64,000 bases of DNA from Silurus meridionalis (taxonomy: Eukaryota; Chordata; Actinopteri; Siluriformes; Siluridae), in NCBI RefSeq assembly GCF_014805685.1, contig NC_060892.1:20278490-20342489 (forward strand), in the 5' to 3' direction. Made by a program: the position numbers and the translations under genes. The notes beneath the pieces are model-generated. The model was not told the origin of the DNA. It saw only the letters and a list, made by a program, of their open reading frames with translations, and made no database searches. This document shows positions 45,148 through 59,400 of this stretch, piece after piece (position 1 is the stretch's first letter; every line of letters starts with the position of its first letter).

Positions 45148-46053
45148 CTGGATGTAAACAGAACTGCTTTGGTGTAGATCAAAGTGGCATCATTTGCTGT
45201 TGTAAAGAAATCTAGTGGAACTTTGGCGGCTTCTAATGGCTTTTCCGTCGTCCGGAATGGACCTCGGGCTCAAAAGTGATCAGGGTTGCGCTTTTCATTA
45301 AACAATGAGCGAACACATCTACAGTGGAGCGAACGCTGAGGAGAGGCTTTACCTTTTCAGTGTAAGAGTTAGTGTGAGGTGGAAATAGTTGTGGGATACA
45401 CAACACATGCTAGTGTTTTTTCTTGCTCCCAGGACACATGACTCCACTTATCACCTCATTAGTCAGTCCTTTATGTCTTAAGCATGCGTTTGTTAGAGCA
45501 GACAAGGCACTCGCTGGAAAGACGCCCATGTATAGCAACCTTTCTAACTAAAATCCAAACTGGTCACGGTTGGCTGTAACATTGTCACGCTGAATTCAAT
45601 TTCTGGATTCGGAACAATTCTATGTGGCACTAATAATTACTGCATAGCAACGATTCTAGACTTGAAAACAGAGCGGCCGAAATCATTTTCAATAATTAAA
45701 ACTTAATGTTAATTTATCAGCATACTGATTGCATAACCATGACATATTTTACCTTAGGTCTTGAATATTTAAGTTTTTATGAATATATCTTATGAAGAAC
45801 ATATTGACCTTATAGAGTGATAGGAAAAGACATGCGCATGTCTCCAAGTTTTTTTTTTGCACTTCTTGCCACCTTTACATGCTTTACATAAAAAAGAATT
45901 GACACAAACCAGCCTTGTTTATCTAAACTCAGCCTTATAAGAATCACATTTGGGTTAATTTTATGAACTATCAGGAGGCACAGGCTTATTTGGTCCTGTA
46001 AGCCTTTTGCAGTAAGGATTGATTTTAGAGTGTTTTTAGTGTGTGTTTGTACC

Positions 46054-49000
46054 TCATAGTGGCGTGCCATTAAGCTGTGGAGTGTTTATCATTCTGGCCA
46101 CCGAGGGCCCACTGCCTGCTTCAGACAGCGCCTGCACCTGCACCTTATACACACACTTTGGCTGGAGCTGCCCCACCCTGGCCGAGTGCTGATCCTGTAA
46201 ATGAGTTGACATAGGGTTAGAAATCTTTACATATATACTATGACATTGTGCAAAGTTAAAACAGAGATAAAAACATATCAGTGAAGTGTTTGCTGAGACA
46301 CTATCATAGATAATGACTGATGCTTGGTCTTGTATATTTTCTATACAGAATTCAGAATGGGTAATAAGCTAACAAACCCAATGTACAAAGGTACATTGAT
46401 TTAGCAGAAATCATCAATGTATGCATCAAAGTGTGTGATTCAGTGTCCATTTTGTCAAATTTTAGTCTCTTCCTGTTTCTAATTTTCCTTTAAGATGGAA
46501 CTAATGACAAATGTTGCACAATGTGTCTAATAATAAGCCCTTACTCACAGGTGCCAGATTTAGCGTTTGAGAGATGAGCGATTCTGGACATTTGTTCCCA
46601 CGGCAGCTGGAGATTTTGAGCCAGGAGAACTGAAATCCTGTAATGGGTGTTTGGCCTGGTGTGGTCTCAGACACCTGCCAGCTGAACAGACCTTCCAGCG
46701 AGCCATTCACCGTCTGAAACACTGCTAACAATTTCTCAGGGCGCTGGAGAGCTTTCTTTGCCTGAAGATGGCGCTCTAGGATAAAGACAAGCATCATCAT
46801 CATCGGCAGCAGCAGCAGAACCGTGCCACAGACATTTATTTCAATCAGTCTATCCTAAATTCCTCTAAAATTTTTCCAGACTAAGCAGTATGAAGCTGTT
46901 GTATACAGGGAATGTTTAACATGTATGTAACTAAATTAGGCATGAGACTACTTCTTCAGATGGAACAATTTGTGGTTGTGTTTTTCCAATGTGTGACAGT
47001 ATTGGTGAATGGATACCACACAACCTTTGGAAAAGCATTAAGCGGCCAAAATAGCTTTTTATTGTATTGCTCCAGTGTTGGAAAGTTGAATAAAACAACA
47101 TAAAAAAGTGTTTTCTCCTGTTTTATACTAAAACCTTTATTGTGGTTGAGTTTTAAATTTGTGTTTTAACCTAAGAGGTCTATGCTTTTGCCAATTTCTG
47201 ATACTCAGACTTGATGTTCAATTACAACCACCCAATTTTAAGGCCTTTCAGACCAATGAATCCAACATTTTCCGCACACAATAAGTCATCCCTCTAACTT
47301 AGAGGGCACAGCCAATTTTACTCTCTTGGCTGATAGTACGCACTTTAGATGACCTCTGTTGTTTTTACTGTCAAAGTTAGTAATTTCTATCTGTGGTAAT
47401 CAAACAGCCCAAAACATGCTAACAGGCTAAAACCTTGCCTTACCATCATTGGCACAGGACAGTAGCTTCTTCCCACGGCCTTTCAGCGTCGAGCACTGTG
47501 GGGTAGTGACAGAGGTCATGGCCCCAGCCTTCTCCCCTTGCTCAGAGAGGGGTGTCACAGTTACTTTGTACTTGCAGGCAAAGAGAAGGTCTGTGATGAC
47601 AAAATGTGTGCCCTGAAGGAAAAGTAGAACATGATGTAACAAATTGTGACACTAAATCTGCCCAGTGACAGCAAAACTCTATGGAGTGAAAGAAAATGAA
47701 ACATAATAATAAAAAAAAATCCTTGAGGATACGGCCATAAAACAAGGATAAATTGTGAGAACTTATCTGATGCAATGTATGATCACTGAGTCTGTGAGGC
47801 TAAATTTTACCCAGCTAATGGGAAATCAGACACTGATCCCTTTAGCTGCAGTGTATTTGTGTCGTATAAAAAATTCTGTCGTTTTCACACATTTTCATTA
47901 CCTCCTCTACCAGTCCATGACTGATTACGTCTGGAAACATAACACTCTTGGCTGCTACAGCATTAAATGCCATATATCTAGGCTTGAACAATAGTTTTAT
48001 GGAAACATAGGAAACCCAGTGAATAAAACTTGCTGTTATATGAGCAGATATTTATAGACAGTGTGCAGGTCTTGATAATGACCTCATATCTTTAGTGTTA
48101 GCCACTGAAAGCACAATAGCACTGAGTAATGTTAGTATATTGTAATCGCTACTGATATTTCTTTACCGAGCATTCTTAAACAGCGTCCAAACATGTATGT
48201 CTGGTGCGCGTTCCAGATTACTTGTAACAGTAAAACCTTTCCTTCCTGCTAAAATTAAACACCTTCAACTTATCCAAGCAGATCACAATGAAGTTGTAAG
48301 TAGGTGTGGTGCATTGTAGCTAAAAGCGGCTGGGCAAGGGCCACCTTATCCTGCTGCTGGAAAAGCAAACAGCCTGTGCCCAGCGCATTCCTATGTTTAT
48401 TAAACAATATACAGTTTCTCCTGCACTTTTGTTGGCTGGTAGGTCCACATTTGAGCTGCAGGTCATCGAGGGTGTCTCATATCCACCAGCTTATTATATG
48501 ACCTTGCTGCGATATATAAGAAAAGTATTTCCAGACTAATGCAATAAAATGCGGTGACTTTCTCTGTTTATGCCTGAGACAGAAGACCATGTGACACTAG
48601 ATTATTTTCTTTTTTGGTATTAGTACTCCTGCGTACGTGTTGACAGCGAAGCAGAGAAAATAGTTAACATACCTGTACAGTAGCCGTTCTCTCTCTCTTG
48701 GTCACGTTATTAGCACATACCTCTGGAAACCAACTTAAAAGGTATGAAGTGGAACCCCGCTGGGTTTCTACAAAGAGAAACATAAGACCACGTTATATAT
48801 TAGATCTGCGCCCTGGTTAAACTTTCAAAGGCCGTGGCCAAAGAGGTGCACGGACATATTTTAAGGGACATGCTGCCTCCTGTCCTCTTCCTGTTCCGTG
48901 TCCAAGCAGCATTACATCTTTCATCAAACTCATCTCCCACAGTGCATCAGGTTGTCAGAGGCCCAGAGAGCCATGTCCCCCCCATCTGCTTTTCATTTCA

Positions 49001-52000
49001 CAGCCATATTGATATTATTAAATCTGTCTTCATTTGTCTATTCACCTCTTTCCAAGAGATAGCCGTAAATCAGCACCCCCTCTTTATGATGCTATGTGGT
49101 TTAAGCAGACCCCCCCCTCCATCTTTGAAGAGCATCACGTCGCCAAATAAGTAATTTCTGAACATGCTTACTATGCAAACCCACAGTAATGTTTTGGAGG
49201 ATGTACAAAGAGGACACCCCGATGAGTGTCTGTTTATGTAGGATGGATAAAATTCACCATAAAGTTGTGTGTCTTTGTAATGCATCTTCAGTAAAACATT
49301 AGTCACTACGTGACGGTTTTCTTTGGCTCCGACTGATTCAAGGACACGGACAGACCATCTGTGAAATTAAAACGGCTGTCCAGCACAGTTACGATCTGTA
49401 TAATTAGGGTGAGGACAATGTAGGCAATTTAAAATTCAATTTGATATGGTTGTTGCCTGATGGAAACTCTTTATGAGCTCTTGATTTATGCTGCTCTCTG
49501 ACATCAGATGAAATTTTATTGACCTGATGTACAGCAGAATTGCATAACAGCATGTACAACAGGACAGCAGTGTAACATACATGAGTCAGTGCACAAAGCT
49601 ACACAAATGTAAAACGAGAGATTTTTTTGTCTCCACTTGCCTGGGAGTCGACTCTTCCAAAACACCTTGACCTGTAGATGGTTATTGTGGTAGTGGGGAG
49701 CCGCGGCATCGAGTCGGAGTACCCTGGGAGACGAGCGAGAGATGGGCAGCTCGTTGGAGAAGTCCCGTGAGATTGGCGATGAGCCTGCCATGAGAAGCCG
49801 AGATTCACGTTCACCAAGTGGAATTCATTTAACACATGACCCTTTTGGGACCTTTCATGACTGGTTGCCTGATCGCAGATTCTCCGTAGAAGTGCATGAT
49901 GGAACGTTTTCAAAAATGGAAGCAGATGTAAAAACTAACAAATATGAAAACTTTTAAAAAACAATTCGGTGCAGTTGAACCAACAGGGTGGATATGAGAG
50001 ATTCATAACGAGATGTTAATGCACATTATATGCAGAAGTCATTCAGTTCTATATCTGTCAGCTGCATAAACCTCACCTCGTTTATACTTGGACCCTTTAA
50101 TTTCAATCAAATCGGCTAGTCGACATTAATTTAAATGAATCTACTTTAAAATCTAAGCAATGCTTGAAAGATATCCCGAGGGACTCCGAAGGCTGATAGA
50201 AATGCAGGAAAAACAAAAATAAAGATATAAAAATGTGCACAGGGGAGCAATAAGAATTGAGGTGCAAGGAAAATACAAATGCAAATAGCAGTTTTGAAAA
50301 ATGGAATAAATCTTGACATTATTTAACCTGCCAGGATGCAAAGCCAAAACATAGACTGGGCTTACTAAATTTTCATGCTTTTTTGCTACGTGTCTGGAAT
50401 TAGTTTTGGCAGAATTAGTGCATGATTTATAATACATAATTAGAAGCAGAAAACAACAACATTAGAAGAGGAACTCCCCTTTGCATTGGAAACTGTTTTT
50501 TTTTTTCTAGTAGTAAGGTGCAGATGATGTAAACTAAAGCCCCGGCGGGGTGTTTCAGTCTATTAAGACTCCCTTTTGTGACCCGCAATTCAACTGAACA
50601 CAGATAAGAACTGATCCAGAGTGCTGATATATGCCAGGAAACTGCTACTTGTACGACAGGTTAACTCCTTTTATGTGAGGAAAAATGACCTTGTTTTAGG
50701 TGCCAAAAAAGCAAACCCATGTAAGCAGACACTGTTTGGACATGAGAGGCATTTTCCAATAAAGGTCTCCTGTGTTTTTGATGGCCCTGATGTTGCATGA
50801 TCGTCAGTGACAATGCTGATTAATAGCTTTGGGAGACGAGAACAAAGAGGGCAAATGTTCAGATCTGACAGCCATTCCTATTTAATTTATGTTTTTGGCT
50901 TCAAGCTTTAGGCATGGGCTAGGACCTGCAAAATAATTCATTAAACTACACAAACTCTCCAAAGCTCTTCAGCTTAATTAGAATCAAGCAAGCAAAAACA
51001 GAAACAACATGGACCTTGTTCAGATTTAGTCCTTACCAGTGGAAGCAGCAGTTCTGAAGGAGAGCTGTGTGCGACCGCTCTTCAAGCGCTTCTGTCCCCA
51101 GAAAGAAACTGCCTGAATGTTAACTATATAGAGTGTGTCTGGCTGGAGTCCTGCCAGCTCCATCTCTGTCAGAGTCTATGAAACATGGAAAAAGCAAAGA
51201 TCCAGACATGGGTGTTTATTTTATTGTTAATAATGTTATTATTAAAGTATTGTACAATGAATTTGGATTTTTGGATTACAATGGATTTTTCCTTTAACCA
51301 TAAAACACAAAAAATCTTATCTTATTTTATTTTTCTTCTTCTTATATTATTAGAAGTAGTGGAAGTAGTAGTAGTAGTGTTAGCAGAAATAAGAGTAGTT
51401 ATAGTAATAGTTGCAGTGATACAAGAGGCAGCAGTAGTAGAAGTGATGGTTAAATAAATAGTGGAAGCAGCACTAGTAGTAGTCATAGTACCAGAAGTAA
51501 CAGCAGTAGTAATGCTGTTGGTCACTATTATTATATTTATCTTTACATTTTACAAGTTTAACTATGTACCATTATCATCATATCAAAACATAGACTCCAG
51601 TATGCTTTACTGTAGACATACTGTATTCATTCTTTCTTCTGATTACGTTTCTATTTAACTTTTCTGAGCATGACTGACAGGACATATAAACACGAAATCT
51701 AAACAGGCCTTCTGTTTCTAAAGCTGTAGACCAAACAGACTACACAGTAGAGAGGCATTGATTCTCCACTTGAGGTAACCGAGATCCAGGATTTGTGACA
51801 TAAATGGTGAGTAATGAGCTTTAATATGTCCATACTTCTCCAGATAGCCAAAACATGTGTTTCACAATTGCGCAGATAAACGAGCCCAGTGAAACTTGCG
51901 TGAAGCCCTCCCCTGTCACCACAGAGCCATATGTTAAGACTTTCCGAATTTGAACTCTGTTTTAACTCATGGTCCAATGGGAAATCGAGTTTCTGCTCAG

Positions 52001-55000
52001 ATCAAAAACTCCCGTGCAAGATGAGCTCAGCGTTAGTAGAAACAGTCCCCTTTATGCCGGTATGGGATTTGATTAGTGTGTTTTGTCACTGTGAGTAAGG
52101 TAAGAATAGGAAATCAATGCTGCATTTTCAGACTCAAGTTTTACCTGGAAGCATGATTTTTCATTCCTTTTACAGTAGTGTTATAAATTTTCATCAGAGG
52201 TCTGGTTTAAACCTGTTCACTCTGTTGTCAATGCTTCCTTTTACATACGGTACAGAAAAAAAAAAACTCAACTAGCCCTTTGGTGAATATTCCACGTAAA
52301 TGCTTTAGGCTCCAACACAAACATTTTTATAGTGCGGCTCATAACAAGTGGTCTAACATTCTGTAAATCACGCCTGGCTCGTGGTAAAATTTTTCTCTTG
52401 CTGATGAGGTCAGGGAAAGTTATGTAGCAAAGACACAAGAAGGAAGAACGCATACTAAATTGGATAAGTCCTGGACTCCTGGATTCAATTGATACTCCTG
52501 GAAATATGCTAATTGTGTATATAAGACTTTCACCACTAGATTTTATCCTTCCTTGAGTCACAATAATTGGAGTAAAAATGTGGCTAGAATTGCCTTGGCT
52601 GCTGCTCTTTCATGTGGGAATGAAGTGGGAGCCCTTGTAAAAATTCTTAGCAATTTTGTGGTGGAAGACCCATCTTTATCATTCCTGTCATGGAGATAGA
52701 ATATGAAATAAAAAAATATATATATATATATATATATATAAAAAAAAAAAAAAAAAAACAACATTTTAAGTGTGTGAGAATTGTCTTTTGGTCAAATGTT
52801 AAAAGTCAGTGTGGATTTGGCAATGCTCATACAGAATCTGTTCTTGTATCACATTCTTCTGTCTTCTTCTGTTAACATAACTATTCTGACAAATGAGCAA
52901 CTAAAGAGCTTGATACTTATGTTAGACTAATACCGTCATTGGGTTAAATGGTGCATACTTCTGAGTTCATTTCCTGCTTGGGTGACAGAGATATATAAGG
53001 TTGTGGTCTGTTTTGTTTTTAACTAATGTGTCTGTTGAATAAAAATATTTCTCAACTCTACTTGTTACATTAAAAAAAATGGGAAAAAAAGAATAGGTTT
53101 TCCTTTAATAGAAATCTCAATTTTTTGTGATCCCCTTTATAGGCTACTGTTCGGCACACTGGATGGCTTTCTCAGACCCAGAAGTTATTGCATTGTAAAA
53201 ACAAATTACCTAATCAAAACCATTTGAGAGTTGCGGCTTCAAGGAGAGTGCTTAGGTTACAGTAAAATACGATGATCACAAGAGCAGATGGCGTCTTTGT
53301 ACTACGGGCTTTGCGGAGAAATAAATACACTTTCTAACACTTTATTAGGACGCAGGTGGTGCACATGAGTTCAACACCTGCGAGTAAACGGTGTCAACCA
53401 CCACGAGTCTGAACAGCTACGGCCAAACTATGAAGATAAATTCTTAAGATCCAATTTAGATTTAGGACTTCCTCAGAAGCATTCGCAGGATCACAGTCCC
53501 CTATCTTTGCGATGTGCCAGATGACTTTCATAAGTAAAGGATACAAACAGATAAGTCATAAACCTTAACAGCTGGGGAAAGCTAAAAAACCTCACAGGAC
53601 CTCATTGGGCTTTGGCACAAGTGTTCATTGTCGTTTTTCTCCAAAATGCAATTTCCACTCACAAAGGATATGTGCAAGCAAAGCAAAAAAAAAAGAAAAG
53701 CCCTCCTGCTGGCTAGTGAAGGTGAGACAGAAAAATATGTTCAGCGTTCGAAGCCAGAGTAAAAGCAGCACTTGGCTTCTAAAAGAGATGAGATACGAGC
53801 TGCACTGGGGAAGCCTTACCCCGTCTGCGACCCTGCTGCTTTCCTTTCCACTCGGGCCGCTCCAGGTCACTTTGTAATGGTGGAGCTGCAGGTCTCCCTC
53901 TCTGGGGGGGTCCCAGCGAAGCAGCACACTCACCCTGCCGTCAGCGCTCACCGTCTGGTTCGTGGTGCTGATGTTCTGTGGCCTCTCTGGGGGCAACGGG
54001 TCTGCAGTGTGGATGAACAGAGAATGTGCATTTTAGATCGCTGAATCTGATTTTGTTTGTGCGCTCTTGATGTGGCCTACAGCCAGTCAGAGTGGAGAAA
54101 GGCCACTAAAGCCAGAAAAGGATGCAAATCAAGAACTCATGGAAACTGCAAGGTCGATGAAGTCAGTGAAAAAAAAACAGCCTGACAATACTTTGCTGCT
54201 GTGTTCACTTTTTCTTCCTTTTTTTTTATGTAGCCAGAGGAAGGAGCTCAGTAGGATGTAACACCCAATTAAATTGGGTTTATACAACGCGCCAGCTAAT
54301 AATTTTAAGAAGACGCACTGGAGTTATTAAAGGAACAAGATAAATTGTTTGCACGCCAGATTTACAATTAAACGCCAATGGAAACAGAACTGGATGTCAT
54401 TGTCTTCTTGTCATTTTTTTTGTCTCTGTTTTTCTGCTTTCATGGTCTTTCAAGATTCTTGGCTGCATATGGAATGTTTTCGTAAGCCTGCGCCACAGCT
54501 CAGCAGGCCATATGTGTAAGTGCATATGTGTCATTGTGTATGTGTGTGTGTATTGATGGAGGATGACTCTTCAATGGAACAGATATATGATGAATGGAGA
54601 CTCAGTCTATTGCCACTGGGTGGAGTGGATAAGCCTTCCACCACAACAACGCAACCAGGGGTGTCAAAGTCATGTTGCCTGAACACATATAGAGATCTGC
54701 TCCTCATTTTACGCCAGTTGCACCTCATCACAATATTTTGGAAAGTTGCTAGGCATACAGTGTACCCAAACTACAATAATGTTCCACTGTTATTGACTAA
54801 ATCGACACAAAACATAAAAGCAGCATTGAACATGAGGGAATGTTCAGACAGCAACTCAACATAGCTTTTCAGTATCAACAGCACCTCGGCAAGCGACGTT
54901 TGACCTGGAACACATTTGGACTTTCAAAGGAAACAATTTGATTTCACTGCCACCAGGCATGACGAGCAGTGTTATCTACTGTAAATGCTTAAACGGTTAC

Positions 55001-56437
55001 TGCAGATGGCCTTTAGGGTGGGCTTCCAAACACTCTGCATCCATACAAAAAACAAAGGCTCCATTTCCTGCTGCGAGAAAACCCCCGATCAACACATGTG
55101 GCCCTGCTGCCTGCTTTAAGGTCGCGAGTGGAAAACTGTCACTTGGATTTTTCCTCACCGAGTCATATAGCCTCGGAGGAGGAACCTTTCATCTCCAGAT
55201 ATCCTTGAGTAATGGCAGCTACGTACATGACCTACGACCTTCAGCATTCTTCATGCACCCCCGCACCCCTGCCACTCAGATGTCCCATGGCAATTTGATG
55301 AAAGTTGAAATGTTTTGTGACCCTATGTAAAGGGGGGAAGAGAGCCATATGGTGAAAAAAATAGGCTTCATAAAGTGTTATTAAGGATGTATGATAAGGC
55401 CGAATTGCAATACTGGATATAGAGAACATTTCTAAGAATTGAACACAATACAAGCGAAGCTTATCACAGTAAATAGCAAAATGAAAATGAAAAAAAGGCC
55501 AACAGCATGTGCATAAGCATCAACAAAAGACTTTCAGCATTGTGTAACTTTTTTTTTTTTATTCTCCACATCATGCCAAGTGCTGGTAATCTTTAAAAAT
55601 AAAACAAGAATTGATTTGATTCATTACTGGTGATGGCTTCAGTCTGCATGTAATTATAGCTTGGACTTGGCCTTTCAATAGACTGACTTTTGGAACGTGC
55701 CAAATCAAGCACCCCTGTGGTCTGAGACGACATGAAGCACATCCCTGAGAAACTTGACTGCAAAACATAAATTGTAATCAAACAAATAAGGCTAAGCGAA
55801 ACAAAAAGCAAAAACAGATACATTGAGAAAATCTCCTACTAAGCACGTTCTTGTTTATGCCTCTGTGTGTTCGTTCATGGAAAAGTCTATTCCAGAGCAT
55901 CGCTGCATACACTAAGGCATGTTTAAAATCTGACACAATGTCGGCTCGCCAAACTCTCAGCATGAGAGATGTGGTGTGTATGTGTTTGGGTGTATGTCTG
56001 TACATGGACGTTTGAGAATCGAGTGGAGCGGGCTATGATGATGTACAAGCTGTGGACTGCTCTGGTTTCAGGCAGGCCAGTTTTACAAAGACGGCTGACT
56101 CTGCAGTGTTGCTTAAATGCTGTGAAGGATTTGCACGTTCGTCTTTAACTCCCCATAACTCCTCTCACTCAACGCTGTCCCAGCAACCCTGCACTGAAGC
56201 TTTGCTTTTTTTATTGAGCATCGGACAAAAAAAAAGAATTGTGCAGACTTGATCAAAATGCCAGTAGATGCAGTAAATATTCACTGTTATCGATTTGATG
56301 TTTACCTCGTGTTGAGAAGAAGTGCTTGCTAGGAGTGGTGAATCCACGTGTGCCCTGGCTGTTTACTGCGCTCACACGAAACTGGTACCACCTGTGGGGC
56401 CGGACGTCCTTCAGCAAGGCTCGCTCCTCCATGGTCT

Positions 56438-56483
<46 letters not shown>

Positions 56484-59400
56484 AAGGTCATGGTAGATTT
56501 AATTAAGACAAATCAGACTAAAAAGACTCCATCACTGCTGTAATGACTAGTTGATCGTTTGCAAGAAGATCTTCTTAGACCTGCTGAAAAGCACTATTTA
56601 TATGTTCCTATCCATTACCTTGCAGATCCTATTGGGAGAAAATGGAGATGACAATGGACTATTTGTTTTCAAAGGTCTCTTGATCTGATGGTTTGTAATT
56701 TAAAGCCCCAATTAGGGGTTGTTGAAATCATGTCCCTGGATGAGCTCAGAGCCTCTCAGAGAATATCCGCTAAAGAATCCAATCTGTAAGTAATTGGACA
56801 GTGACACAATCCTTTGTCGTTTTGGCTCTGTATTCCGGCACATTGGATTTGGATTTCATAAGGAATCAACAACTATTAGGTTAAAGCACAAAATGTCAGC
56901 TTTAATTCAAAGGCATTTCCATACTGAGTAAAACAGTGAAATATTTTTTAATATATGTTAGAAACAATTTGACCGTTATTTCAGGCAGAAAGAGAACTAA
57001 CACACATTCTAGGCATGACGACAAAGGAAGTTTCAATGCCAGGAAAGCAGGCTTCATGAAAAAAATAAAAAATAAAATACACAACTAAAGGTCATGAATG
57101 AAGACTATCGAAAAAGAGAATAATCCATCATTATCTATGAGGGTTTACAGAAACATTGGCAAATTGGAAAAAACTCATTGGACTCATTGGAGTCCACTGA
57201 GGCATTTGGGTGCCTAAAAGTCACCAGCATATTAAATATGACCATTTTATTTCAACTCATCGGGAATGTATAGCAAGAAATATCCTTGTTACAGATAAAA
57301 ATGTAAATGTATAGAGTAAAACGAATTAATTATCCACTCGACCAATCAAGTGGCAGCACAAATACATGCAGGTTTAGGTCAAGAGTTTCAGTTCATGTTC
57401 ACATCAAACACATGAATGAGGAAAAATGCCATCTCTGTGAATTTGGTGCCAGATGTGCTGGTTTGAGTATTTTAGAAACTGCTGATCGGAGATTCACACA
57501 CATAGCATTCTCTATCACAGAGGTGCCTAATCTTTGTCCTAAGAAGAACCAAAATTCTAACTTAATTGACAGCTGCAAGCTGAAAGGAAATTTGCATTAT
57601 ACCAAACTGCATTATATTAAAATAAAAGTTTCCATGCCCTCCCCTCATTTAATATTTCATAATATTTAGAAAGAAATAAACTCTGTAATTTTCTTAACTA
57701 ATGCAGTTCAAATTTTCAAGTTTTAGAGTTTAATGAAACTTAAACTATAAATATAATATAAACTCTAAATGCAATATGAATATAGAAACAATCCAATTTA
57801 TCATACAATAGAGGTCAATGATTAATACAGTTATTTAGGCTATAAGCTTTACAGCCCTATGCATGTAATATCAGTGACAAGGTTTATCCATAGTGGGTTA
57901 ATTTCAATTCACTTTTTAGTCTATTCAGTTCGATTTACACTTTTTGTAGCTTAAAAATAAAATTTTTAATCTTATTTTAAATATTACATTTTGAATAAAT
58001 ATCTGTATCAGTGTATTTTTTTCTTCCATCTTTATATATTTAGCATGCAAAAGTCACCACAGTCCAACACTTTCGCCTGGTTTGGACATCTTAGAGGTTT
58101 CACAGAATGCCACTGACTAAAAAAATAAATAAATCCAGTAAATGATAAGAGTAATTTAAAGGAGAATGGCCAGACTAGTGGATGGGGAACAACAGCGAAA
58201 GACCATCTCAGGTTCTGTCAGCCAAGAGTGAGTCTTCATTGAAAACAGGTTCTCTCAACCTAACTGACTGAACAACCGGTGAAAAATTGGACATATTGAC
58301 TAAATGTAAACAGACATTGTGTGCTAGTTGCTGACAGATTTGCCTACTTGTGAAATATTTGTTTTTTACTTGAAAAATAATTGCTTGATTCAGTACATGT
58401 GGCCTCTTGTTTAAACCTAATACATTTCTGTTCACGTTTCTAGATCTTCTTTTCAGATTAAATAAAAGTTGGCAATATACAAAGACAAATCAATAAAGGA
58501 TGGTTTCAAGAAGAGAAAAGCTTTCAATGATGTAGTTTGGAAAACAGTTCCCTTTTGGCATTTTGGAAGATTTACAGAACAAAATTTTCTACATTATAGA
58601 TCATAGGGTTCATTTTAATGGACCACTTAGGTATGACATTCGTCCAAGAATTTTCATTATCATAGCTGTAAACTCTCAAATGTCTATATAAGTTAACTTT
58701 GATTATTTGAATGCTGTCACAAAGGAGCCAAATACCAGAATACTGTCACTCACGCAGAGAAAATAAACGTCATTTTGATTCAGGCACGGATGACGGCAGT
58801 GTGAAGTACATTCATGGAAAACATGGCCTGGAGTAGTGTTGCTGTTTTCTTACCATCATAATAGTGTGCCAGGGTGAGGCGTCGTCCTCGCTGGGATGAA
58901 TGCCATGGTTCCATCTCCTCTGCAGAATATACAGCACTGGCTCAATAGACACATTGAACTTAGACATCCATGTCACCTCCAGCTGTCCCTGCTGGTCCTC
59001 TGTAAAGGCCATGTCTTTCCTTGGCTTAAGGGGGACACCTATGGCACAAGGATGACACATGATGGAAAATACCTACATAATGGCCTACTTGTTCTGCGTG
59101 TTAAGAATGATTGGAAAAATAAAGTAACAGTAAATCAAAATGATGACGTGATGTTACAGTACAACATTAAAATGGACCATTGATGTTCTAGGTATTAGAG
59201 CATACAGAGCATACAGATGCTCAGAACATTCTCCAAAGCACTACCGAGAAACCAAAATCCTGGTTTGGTGCGCTGTAGGTGATTTTATTATTGGGACATC
59301 TTCTGAACATTTATCCAATTTTGTCAGCTCTTTTTCGGGAAATGTTAAACTTTCCATTAGCAAAATATTTTAGCTGCTACCCAGCAGAAGGCCATCTGCA

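Larger units (their letters stand above)
41450..46053. other. Intergenic between senp5 5' end and anos1 3' end
   Basis: No coding exon could be supported. About 41450-41760 is CpG-rich and fits the senp5 promoter side. CAGGGGTGGGCCGTCAGGG at 41857 looks like the end of a dispersed DNA repeat but no partner end was found. From 42700 to 46053 it is AT-rich with microsatellites (44369-44392, 44822-44864, 45115-45143) and must include the anos1 3' untranslated region. Confidence 0.5.
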
